This document shows, piece after piece, positions 63,601 through 64,000 of a DNA stretch of 64,000 bases. The translations under genes and the position numbers were made by a program. Each line of letters opens with the position of its first letter. Position 1 is the stretch's first letter. Where the stretch lies: NCBI GenBank assembly GCA_024195265.1, contig JAJLRJ010000005.1, forward strand, positions 41,464,780-41,528,779. The letters are read 5' to 3'. The notes below the pieces were generated by a model that saw only the letters and a program-made list of their open reading frames with translations, did not search any database and was not told where the DNA came from. Source of the stretch: Dendrophyllia cribrosa. Its lineage: Eukaryota > Cnidaria > Anthozoa > Scleractinia > Dendrophylliidae.

Positions 63601-63854
63601 GTAGTTTTTCGACCTGAAAAGATCGTTCGCCTTTTATTTTCTTACTTGTCAGCTACGCCTTGATGACCGAGTGTTGGAAACAAAACCCGCATGAGAGACT
63701 GAGTTTTCAGGAGCTGGTTGAAAGACTGGAACAGCTGATGCTTCAGGAAGTTGAATACTTTGATTTTAACTTGGTGGACGAGACTAAGGATTATTATCAG
63801 GTGCAAGAATCAAAGACGGGAGAAGTTAGCTGCGAGACCAAGTTCGGGTGGTGA
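12000..63854 (+). CDS. Gene B: vWA-Ig2-FN3x6 receptor tyrosine kinase, complete coding sequence
   Basis: Twenty coding exons give 4497 nt (1498 aa plus stop) with every junction in phase; coding starts at 12032. Approximate layout: signal peptide 1-20, vWA 21-210, Ig 211-309, Ig 310-422, FN3 repeats at 423-520, 521-619, 620-716, 717-814, 815-916 and 917-1026, transmembrane helix near 1034-1054, kinase from GQGAFG 1092-1097, Lys1131, long insert about 1197-1300, catalytic Asp1327, DFG Asp1345. All key catalytic residues are present, so it should be an active type I membrane receptor binding an unknown ligand, perhaps in the matrix given the adhesive modules. The kinase core resembles the FGFR/RET/PDGFR side of the RTKs, but I assign no family. 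Gene A, 5.4 kb upstream, is a close paralogue. The length (52 kb) comes from transposon-filled introns. Confidence 0.88.
12970..13322. mobile_element. MITE with about 72-bp inverted ends
   Basis: Left TCACCTCATCCCCAGGACC and right CCTGGGGACGAGGTTGA are inverted and pair over about 72 bp each. A possible TAAT duplication flanks them. The end motif resembles the hairpin at 24359-24412. Confidence 0.7.
13385..13700. repeat. Dispersed repeat, inverted copy of 7732-8068
   Basis: Reverse-complement match to 7732-8068. The short ORFs over it are not conserved between copies. Confidence 0.6.
13701..14573 (+). other. Gene B intron, nothing recognised
   Basis: Non-coding sequence leading to the vWA exon acceptor at 14571-14573. 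I see no element ends or genes. Confidence 0.5.
14574..14917 (+). CDS. Gene B exon: vWA domain, first part
   Basis: 344 nt, phase 1 in and phase 0 out. It begins [18 protein letters not shown]: hydrophobic beta strand followed by the MIDAS motif DxSxS. It continues with [16 protein letters not shown] and ANTQLHLGL, whose Thr matches the second MIDAS position. This is a matrilin/collagen-VI-like vWA fold that would bind a divalent metal and protein ligands. Confidence 0.92.
15004..15052 (+). repeat. (AAT)n microsatellite
   Basis: About 16 AAT units followed by AAACTTTATTTAA. The same arrangement occurs near 43518, 45626 and 50338, suggesting the antisense 3' tail of a retroposon. Confidence 0.7.
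15186..19443. mobile_element. 4.3 kb TTAA-flanked transposon with about 1.5 kb inverted arms
   Basis: The element begins GAGGGTGTCTCTATAATAAC (15186) and ends with the exact inverse (19443), with TTAA on both sides (15182-15185, 19444-19447). The arms (about 15186-16823 and 17927-19443) pair along most of their length. The about 1.1 kb spacer holds decayed coding sequence. TTAA duplication with purine-start and pyrimidine-end termini fits Kolobok-like elements, but no transposase is recognised. It lies in the intron that splits the vWA domain. Confidence 0.8.
16953..17382 (+). pseudogene. Decayed ORF in spacer of the long-arm element
   Basis: Protein-like reading continues across three frames: [20 protein letters not shown], then [20 protein letters not shown], then a [10 protein letters not shown] stretch leading to [20 protein letters not shown]. 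The last part resembles a SAP-type DNA-binding helix pair. Frame changes near 17100 and 17170 mean it is not translatable as is. It is probably a remnant of an element-encoded protein. The function is unknown. Confidence 0.4.
19552..20188. mobile_element. TTAA-flanked MITE, 637 bp
   Basis: Ends GGGGGGAGAAACTTAACTAC and GTAGTTAAGTTTCTCCCCCC are perfect inverted repeats with TTAA on both sides. No ORF. Kolobok-like by target site only. Confidence 0.82.
20193..20566 (-). pseudogene. LINE reverse-transcriptase C-terminal fragment (CR1/L2-like)
   Basis: About 125 residues on the minus strand contain [20 protein letters not shown] and [18 protein letters not shown], typical of the end of cnidarian non-LTR ORF2 proteins. 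It is truncated upstream and cut near its stop by the MITE at 19552-20188. It is not autonomous. Confidence 0.7.
20629..20720. repeat. Polypyrimidine low-complexity tract
   Basis: Repeated CCCTTCCCTC-like words over about 90 bp. The long minus-strand reading over it is an artefact of composition. Confidence 0.8.
20936..21161 (+). CDS. Gene B exon: vWA domain, second part
   Basis: 226 nt, phase 0 in and phase 1 out. It opens [17 protein letters not shown], whose TDG supplies the third MIDAS aspartate. It continues with [11 protein letters not shown] and ends AICPS with a cysteine that could pair with the Cys at the domain start. Confidence 0.92.
21162..22144 (+). other. Gene B intron, nothing recognised
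   Basis: AT-rich non-coding sequence with no repeat ends that I could pair. Confidence 0.5.
22145..23055. mobile_element. TTAA-flanked element with CCCTATTCAGACTGGG ends, 911 bp
   Basis: CCCTATTCAGACTGGG at the left and its inverse at the right, each flanked by TTAA. CCCT ends plus TTAA fit piggyBac-like non-autonomous elements. The interior has AGATGGCGGA and poly-A/G tracts. Related copies: 25259-25971 and near 38896. Confidence 0.78.
23056..24358 (+). other. Gene B intron, nothing recognised
   Basis: The first 100 bp resemble, inverted, the repeat at 7135-7500. I see nothing else supported. Confidence 0.45.
24359..24412. repeat. Hairpin CCAACCTCGTTCCCAGGG
   Basis: Inverted repeat of 18-19 bp around a short AT-rich loop. 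The end motif is like that of the element at 12970-13322, suggesting a very short derivative of one MITE family. Confidence 0.7.
24548..24844 (+). CDS. Gene B exon: Ig domain 1
   Basis: 297 nt, phase 1-1. The I-set pattern is clear: FVCAAS (first Cys), [10 protein letters not shown] (core Trp) and [14 protein letters not shown] (second Cys in the YxC motif). Confidence 0.93.
24924..25066. mobile_element. 143-bp MITE with TA ends
   Basis: TAGAGTGATTTTCCTCAGAC and GTCTGAGGAAAATCACTCTA are inverted termini. A TA duplication would fit a Tc1/mariner-type MITE. Confidence 0.75.
25259..25971. mobile_element. Decayed TTAA element related to 22145-23055
   Basis: TTAA then CCCTATTTAGCCTGGGG on the left; CCGAGGG then TTAA on the right. 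The inner terminal repeat is not conserved, but the interior shares words with 7135-7500. Confidence 0.5.
26138..26476 (+). CDS. Gene B exon: Ig domain 2
   Basis: 339 nt, phase 1-1. [15 protein letters not shown] and [11 protein letters not shown] give the two Cys and the core Trp of an Ig fold. One extra Cys (PDSCHQ) lies in the middle. Confidence 0.9.
27036..27127 (+). repeat. (ATTG)n and (GATG)n microsatellite
   Basis: Runs of TTGATTGATTG, then GACT, then GATGGATG in the 947-bp intron between Ig2 and FN3-1. Confidence 0.9.
27424..27717 (+). CDS. Gene B exon: FN3 domain 1
   Basis: 294 nt, phase 1-1. It starts [14 protein letters not shown] and has [17 protein letters not shown] and [12 protein letters not shown], the FN3 core Trp and Tyr positions. 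Confidence 0.9.
27831..28127 (+). CDS. Gene B exon: FN3 domain 2
   Basis: 297 nt, phase 1-1. [18 protein letters not shown] and [15 protein letters not shown] mark the FN3 fold. It is only 113 bp from FN3-1, the shortest intron in the gene. Confidence 0.92.
29338..29592 (+). pseudogene. Small acidic ORF in nested element
   Basis: 84 codons with an acidic run ([15 protein letters not shown]) and an end [11 protein letters not shown]. The TRSGR pattern recalls the C-terminal tail of some retroelement integrases, so it may be a transposon remnant. I do not recognise it further. Confidence 0.3.
29851..30419. mobile_element. Innermost MITE with AGGCCCCGTCCACACG ends
   Basis: AGGCCCCGTCCACACGTATA at the left and its inverse at the right, with about 50 bp of pairing. 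CGTAAACG words recur throughout. The end sequence looks hAT-like, but no duplication is clear. A LINE-type tail (AATAAAGAAAGTTTGAAAG) sits at about 30260-30292. Confidence 0.7.
31717..32094 (+). other. Gene B intron before FN3-3
   Basis: No feature recognised up to the acceptor (TTGAAG at 32089-32094), which has a weak pyrimidine tract. Confidence 0.5.
32095..32385 (+). CDS. Gene B exon: FN3 domain 3 (ends at a GC donor)
   Basis: 291 nt, phase 1-1, open in one frame. Core: [23 protein letters not shown] and [18 protein letters not shown]. It lacks any ATG, so a start-to-stop ORF search would miss it. The donor is GCAAGT, not GT, at 32386. Confidence 0.9.
32634..32655 (+). repeat. Poly-G run
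   Basis: About 22 consecutive G within the intron; length may be an assembly estimate. Confidence 0.85.
32836..33092 (+). pseudogene. LINE fragment (linker between endonuclease and RT)
   Basis: The frame contains [20 protein letters not shown] and [14 protein letters not shown], typical of the segment after the endonuclease in CR1/Jockey-like ORF2. It is truncated on both sides. Confidence 0.6.
33093..33475. repeat. Fragment related to the TTAACCCTATT family
   Basis: It contains CCGCCATCTTGGATTTTCG, TGTCATGGAAACGTCAC and an end GTACGTCCGAGAGTG like that at 25959-25971. No intact ends. Confidence 0.4.
33622..33915 (+). CDS. Gene B exon: FN3 domain 4
   Basis: 294 nt, phase 1-1. [18 protein letters not shown] and [16 protein letters not shown]. 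Several N-x-S/T sites suggest glycosylation. Confidence 0.92.
33916..35614 (+). other. Gene B intron, mostly unassigned
   Basis: No repeat ends recognised. 35427-35614 is open on the + strand and highly charged (ends TKRRRSF), and is cut by the element at 35615; significance is doubtful. Confidence 0.4.
35615..36271. mobile_element. TTAA-flanked element, GGACGTTCGCGC ends, copy 1
   Basis: GGACGTTCGCGC at the left and GCGCGAACGTCC at the right, each flanked by TTAA; 657 bp. The reverse complement is nearly the same as 45747-46393. Confidence 0.85.
36556..37171. mobile_element. 616-bp element with AGGCTCGACT ends and internal hairpin
   Basis: AGGCTCGACTCAGTTTT and, inverted, GAGGCTCGACTTAGTTTT, each followed by GCCGTGG. 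Inside, 36638-36820 folds on itself (CAAATAGATTCCATTT pairing with AAATGGAATCTATTTG), with arms of about 70 bp. Confidence 0.7.
37184..37360. mobile_element. 177-bp MITE with TAA duplication
   Basis: AAGGCCCACCTTCACC and GGTGAAGGTGGGCCTT termini between TAA (37181) and TAA (37361). A TAA duplication fits PIF/Harbinger-type MITEs. Confidence 0.72.
37370..37989 (+). pseudogene. LINE 3' end (RT C-terminus and 3' UTR)
   Basis: The reading ICL-type frame ([12 protein letters not shown]) and then [20 protein letters not shown] with NIWNSL match the end of CR1/L2-like ORF2. It stops near 37795, with a 3' UTR running directly into the GTAT array. One or more frame breaks occur upstream near 37490. 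Confidence 0.65.
37990..38258 (+). repeat. (GTAT)n microsatellite, LINE tail
   Basis: About 67 tetranucleotide units, some changed to GTGT. It directly follows the LINE 3' UTR. It yields spurious Tyr/Val/Cys/Met and Ile/His/Thr open frames on both strands. Confidence 0.95.
38471..38776 (+). CDS. Gene B exon: FN3 domain 5
   Basis: 306 nt, phase 1-1. [27 protein letters not shown] and [15 protein letters not shown]. The acceptor lies 212 bp after the GTAT array. Confidence 0.92.
38896..39326. mobile_element. Decayed TTAA/TCCTATTCAGACC element with poly-G
   Basis: TTAA then TCCTATTCAGACC like the 22145 family; the right end near TTTAAATAGGACA is decayed. G-rich runs cover about 38915-38967. 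Confidence 0.4.
39610..39939 (+). CDS. Gene B exon: FN3 domain 6 and juxtamembrane stalk
   Basis: 330 nt, phase 1-1. [22 protein letters not shown] and [14 protein letters not shown], then a Thr-rich stalk ([15 protein letters not shown]) before the membrane. Confidence 0.92.
40134..40254 (+). CDS. Gene B exon: transmembrane helix
   Basis: 121 nt, phase 1 in and phase 2 out. [19 protein letters not shown] is one strong hydrophobic helix followed by basic residues (RYCKKRNK), placing the kinase in the cytosol. Confidence 0.95.
40491..41288 (-). CDS. Transposon protein with SAP-like segment, unknown function
   Basis: 265 codons. Visible parts from the start: a Cys cluster ([10 protein letters not shown], with an earlier Cys and none of a full classic finger), a charged helical centre ([17 protein letters not shown]), a SAP-like DNA-binding helix pair ([18 protein letters not shown] followed by [16 protein letters not shown]), then a very acidic tail ([15 protein letters not shown]). 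It starts 257 bp from the divergent ORF, so both may share a promoter. It is probably element-encoded. I do not recognise a catalytic domain. Confidence 0.6.
   Translation of the reverse strand: MEDHYIRGELFMEFCRDACKESREESSNLCSWCSKNRWVGPETERIPQPVPDSNNPGHFMDVYQTESTGRTPDDYLPRKCIKDLYKKHSGSIINDQDSMNSFCANYNVEEKHVIAYVNHLKDIDIRKDIRTRAAEERRRQEAERTYKDFQWDNLIEDNKVEKLRVRELDLYLNKHGLTTVGRKLDKVKAIRCHYYRQNKETVITEELSSDEDDVESEDEESESEEAESDDDYVFADLDEQPESGTSATIQFVSDEQVSTVVVQAP
41545..42393 (+). CDS. Transposon protein, coiled-coil and basic region, unknown function
   Basis: 282 codons from the first ATG; the frame is open upstream to about 41380 (includes [14 protein letters not shown]), so the true start may be earlier or spliced. 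It has a predicted helical N-half ([20 protein letters not shown]), a strongly basic cluster ([20 protein letters not shown]), a region with [13 protein letters not shown], and an acidic tail ([13 protein letters not shown]). The domains do not match a transposase that I know. It is paired divergently with 40491-41288 inside the same terminal repeats. Confidence 0.6.
   Translation: MRWQLNTKIKALSEKENNLLRNENWGVCQNIRKFMSGVDGCKGSGDVAKCESSLTTVNEAFNSASDLLSFIDNRRKNLYTEDHTLRPFASDELKYFQEAQEQVKAIHQELQKASNELTTTLMSLKRKFPSPMGTNGQSRRKKENKRKVKKIKEKRLRQRAAILLEKLTSKEVAREVFDSLEKNTYKCVSSINAGFTARFVKRLHLDPLQWLLERGVFETELARNLKVVVARMKEENSSNGAEKGSSSGEDSDESDEEIVQEPVERAAEDSDREADQDTATPK
42923..43125 (+). CDS. Gene B exon: juxtamembrane and kinase P-loop
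   Basis: 203 nt, phase 2 in and phase 1 out. It holds [17 protein letters not shown] (Gly-rich loop) and [10 protein letters not shown] (ATP lysine). The 30-residue juxtamembrane part contains few tyrosines. An extended segment between loop and lysine (about residues 1105-1125) is longer than in most RTKs. Confidence 0.94.
43510..43712. repeat. (AAT)n and (TA)n microsatellites
   Basis: AAT array at about 43517-43580 followed by CCTTTATTTCTCC, and a TA array at 43680-43712. The arrangement is like a retroposon tail read from the other strand. Confidence 0.75.
44221..44311. repeat. Hairpin element, AGCCTGCGAATAC ends
   Basis: AGCCTGCGAATACAG and, inverted, AGCCTGCGAATACATC flank CTCTCATCG/CGATGAGAG. 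Ends are 91 bp apart; likely a terminal part or short form of a MITE. Confidence 0.7.
45427..45596 (+). repeat. Two-copy tandem repeat, 89-bp unit
   Basis: 45427-45515 and 45516-45596 are nearly identical (ATGCTGGATACTA, CAAGATGGCGCAGATTTGG). Non-coding. Confidence 0.8.
45626..45695. repeat. (AAT)n/(ATT)n array
   Basis: AAT units switch to ATT units, forming a self-complementary run before CTTTTATTGATAAC. Confidence 0.8.
45747..46393. mobile_element. TTAA-flanked element, GGACGTTCGCGC ends, copy 2
   Basis: Same family as 35615-36271, in reverse orientation, 647 bp, with TTAA on both sides. Confidence 0.85.
46419..46598 (+). repeat. 180-bp direct repeat, copy 1
   Basis: Begins CTATTCTCACTGCATACATA and matches 49905-50084 almost base for base up to CGTTCCGGTGGA. 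Confidence 0.75.
46820..47620 (+). repeat. 89-bp tandem repeat array (minisatellite)
   Basis: TGTTTCGCGAGTGCTGG begins at 47234, 47323, 47412 (variant) and 47501: an exact 89-bp period. Units hold TTTCCGCTTTGCAAGCGAGG and GATACCGCTTTATAGCGAGG. More diverged units extend on both sides. The open frames across it follow from the repeat. Confidence 0.85.
47621..49045 (+). other. Unassigned repeat interior in gene B intron
   Basis: T-rich decayed continuation of the minisatellite, then sequence with no recognised genes. It lies inside the 46419-50197 repeat-bounded region. Confidence 0.4.
49046..49182. repeat. Fold-back repeat, arms about 60 bp
   Basis: ATCAAACATTCGACACAGT at the left and ATGTTTGAT at the right. 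The strongest pairing is TTTCATCAGATTTCCAAACA with its inverse around a CTCGGCTGCGCCTCG loop. Confidence 0.75.
49905..50197. mobile_element. MITE containing 180-bp repeat copy 2
   Basis: CTATTCTCACTGCATACATA at the start pairs with GTATGCAGTGAGGATAG at the end (50181-50197). A compact version of the sequence starting at 46419. Confidence 0.6.
50338..50400. repeat. (AAT)n array before ACTTTATTTAAAC
   Basis: AAT units followed by AACTTTATTTAAA, like 15004-15060. Confidence 0.75.
50908..51092 (+). CDS. Gene B exon: helix C to hinge
   Basis: 185 nt, same phases as gene A 633-817. It encodes [15 protein letters not shown] and [14 protein letters not shown], including the helix C glutamate and the Ile gatekeeper position. 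Confidence 0.93.
51571..51734. mobile_element. MITE, left part, split by BEL insertion
   Basis: Left end AAGGCTATGTCTACACTATA; the right end completes at 58139-58153 (GTGTAGACATAGCCTT). Inner palindromic GGATAGCT/AGCTATCC pairs. The element is absent from gene A. Confidence 0.7.
51735..52009 (-). repeat. BEL/Pao 3' LTR
   Basis: 275 bp, TGTTCCCGCCACC to GGCTGGAACA on the + strand. It matches 57900-58138 apart from an internal insertion. Confidence 0.92.
52010..52021 (-). other. BEL/Pao polypurine tract
   Basis: GGGGGGAGGA on the minus strand, directly next to the 3' LTR; primes plus-strand DNA synthesis. Confidence 0.75.
52033..53178 (-). pseudogene. BEL/Pao integrase and C-terminal domain
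   Basis: From 53178 down to 52423 an intact frame holds the His/Cys zinc region ([16 protein letters not shown]), the first catalytic Asp (VGVDFFDP), the second ([10 protein letters not shown]) and Glu ([14 protein letters not shown]). A second frame (52233-52033; [19 protein letters not shown]) is the usual BEL C-terminal domain, now out of frame after 52423. Confidence 0.85.
53573..54202 (-). pseudogene. BEL/Pao RNase H and connection domain
   Basis: [24 protein letters not shown] and [14 protein letters not shown] supply the acidic RNase H residues. The frame stops at 53573 and a gap of about 400 bp without a long frame follows. Confidence 0.85.
54192..54454 (+). repeat. 105-bp duplication inside BEL RT
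   Basis: 54192-54296 and 54350-54454 are nearly identical, separated by 53 bp of unrelated sequence. It breaks the RT frame. Confidence 0.85.
54230..54886 (-). pseudogene. BEL/Pao reverse transcriptase core
   Basis: Contains [11 protein letters not shown] and [10 protein letters not shown], the catalytic YMDD box. Stops separate it from the upstream part (54887-55075). Confidence 0.88.
55075..55830 (-). pseudogene. BEL/Pao protease region and RT lead-in
   Basis: Around 55747-55810 the minus strand reads [11 protein letters not shown], the aspartic protease active site. 55644-55075 continues in one frame with [16 protein letters not shown], typical of the BEL linker before RT. A frame break lies near 55650-55750. 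Confidence 0.82.
55790..57848 (-). pseudogene. BEL/Pao Gag
   Basis: The start is at 57848 (MADDSDGG). The basic N-terminal segment, a coiled coil (57433-57200; [18 protein letters not shown]), the capsid-like part (56792-56316; [18 protein letters not shown]) and a zinc knuckle ([14 protein letters not shown]) occur in order but in different frames. Breaks lie near 57640, 57440, 56770 and 56420. Confidence 0.82.
57872..57891 (-). other. BEL/Pao primer binding site
   Basis: On the minus strand, TGGTCCTTGTCGAGCCGGAT starts 8 nt after the 5' LTR; the leading TGG pairs with a tRNA CCA end. I cannot assign the tRNA. Confidence 0.7.
57900..58138 (-). repeat. BEL/Pao 5' LTR
   Basis: 239 bp, same termini as 51735-52009. 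The promoter for the element would lie here. Confidence 0.92.
58155..59011 (+). other. Gene B intron right part
   Basis: From about 58390 it resembles gene A 1840-2772; 58155-58390 has no counterpart in gene A. No gene seen. Confidence 0.5.
59012..59104 (+). CDS. Gene B kinase-insert exon 1
   Basis: 93 nt, phase 0-0, 31 residues, one different from gene A. Confidence 0.87.
59401..59664 (+). CDS. Gene B kinase-insert exon 2 to helix E start
   Basis: 264 nt, phase 0-0. Acidic, S/T/P-rich insert then [14 protein letters not shown] tyrosine is at about residue 1294 (ECDYDC); gene A has Asp there and instead a Tyr at the position of Asp1300. Confidence 0.9.
59972..61143. mobile_element. Fold-back element with long inverted arms, gene B only
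   Basis: TAGCCTGTGAACAGGCTTC at the left and GAAGCCTGATCACAGGCTA at the right; pairing continues for more than 100 bp (AAAATCGGCGAGC, GGCGAAGC, AAGGCGAGTCCACA). Flanks GAAAAAACA and GAAAAAAACA suggest an 8-10 bp duplication blurred by the A run, hAT-like. Gene A has the empty site near 3760. No transposase ORF. Confidence 0.75.
60940..61121. mobile_element. MITE nested in fold-back element
   Basis: GGCCATTTGCGCGATGACGT and, inverted, GGCCATTTGCACGATGGCGT with about 44 bp of pairing, between TA and TA. It interrupts the right arm of the 59972 element. Confidence 0.8.
61312..61523 (+). CDS. Gene B kinase exon: catalytic and activation loops
   Basis: Same as gene A 3915-4126 apart from one residue (N to K). 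HRDLAARN with Asp1327, DFG with Asp1345, YHEIY activation tyrosines, WMAPES. Confidence 0.95.
61786..61910. repeat. Hairpin element shared with gene A
   Basis: Counterpart of 4374-4497: CTGTATTTTCTCGGTTGAA with inverse GAAAATACGGTAC. Confidence 0.65.
61971..62011 (+). CDS. Gene B kinase micro-exon (DVW motif)
   Basis: 41 nt, identical coding to gene A 4561-4601 ([13 protein letters not shown]). Confidence 0.92.
62392..62488 (+). CDS. Gene B kinase exon: helix G region
   Basis: 97 nt. [20 protein letters not shown]; two residues differ from gene A. Confidence 0.92.
62489..63652 (+). other. Gene B last intron
   Basis: Close match to gene A's last intron without the 5088-5280 MITE. A (CAAT)n array at about 63460-63482 is longer here than in gene A. 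Confidence 0.7.
63653..63854 (+). CDS. Gene B terminal exon and stop
   Basis: Ends the kinase C-lobe ([15 protein letters not shown], helix I Arg retained) and the tail with YFDF and DYYQV tyrosines; stop at 63852-63854. The following 146 bp match gene A's 3' untranslated region. Confidence 0.93.
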
Positions 63855-64000
63855 ACCCTTATTGTAAACGACCCATTATTTAAACAAACTTTAGACAAGC
63901 TGTTCAGTGTATACAGTCGTAGTCCAAAGAGATATAAAGTGGGTTAATCATGTTTAGTTTTTTTTCTTTTGAACTATAATAGCTAGATGGCGTATAGCAA

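Overview
The window looks like eukaryotic, animal DNA: AT-rich, with short exons bounded by GT...AG introns and dense DNA transposons. The mix of families (many short fold-back elements, BEL/Pao, CR1/L2-like LINE ends) and the receptor architecture suggest a cnidarian, most likely an anthozoan such as a stony coral. That assignment is an inference, because no marker gene is present.

Two tandem paralogous genes on the + strand explain all the convincing host coding sequence. Gene A (1-6613, 5' end outside the window) is represented by its last eight exons, which encode most of a tyrosine kinase domain. Gene B (12000-63854) appears complete on the coding side. I assemble 20 coding exons totalling 4497 nt, which is exactly divisible by three (1498 aa plus stop), with all phases compatible. 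The predicted protein is: signal peptide, von Willebrand factor A domain with intact MIDAS residues, two Ig domains, six fibronectin III domains, one transmembrane helix, and a receptor-type tyrosine kinase with a long kinase insert. Every ectodomain module is bounded by phase-1 introns. I know no named vertebrate receptor tyrosine kinase (RTK) family with this vWA-Ig2-FN3x6-kinase order, and this is the main finding.

The paralogues are close in both exons and introns (compare 2773-6613 with 59012-63854), so the duplication is fairly young. The exon encoding most of the kinase insert has diverged much more than the catalytic exons, including an apparent shift of a tyrosine.

The rest is introns and intergenic DNA packed with mobile elements. 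They include a 4.3 kb element with about 1.5 kb inverted arms (15186-19443); several families flanked by TTAA (15186, 19552, 22145, 35615, 40281, 45747); a nested stack at 28511-31716; a 2.5 kb transposon with two divergent ORFs, one with a SAP-like segment (40281-42782); an 89-bp tandem repeat (about 46.8-47.6 kb); a full-length but broken BEL/Pao retrotransposon on the minus strand (51735-58138) inserted in a MITE (miniature inverted-repeat element); and a fold-back element with a nested MITE (59972-61143). LINE fragments lie near 20.2, 32.8 and 37.4 kb. I recognise no tRNA, rRNA or CRISPR.
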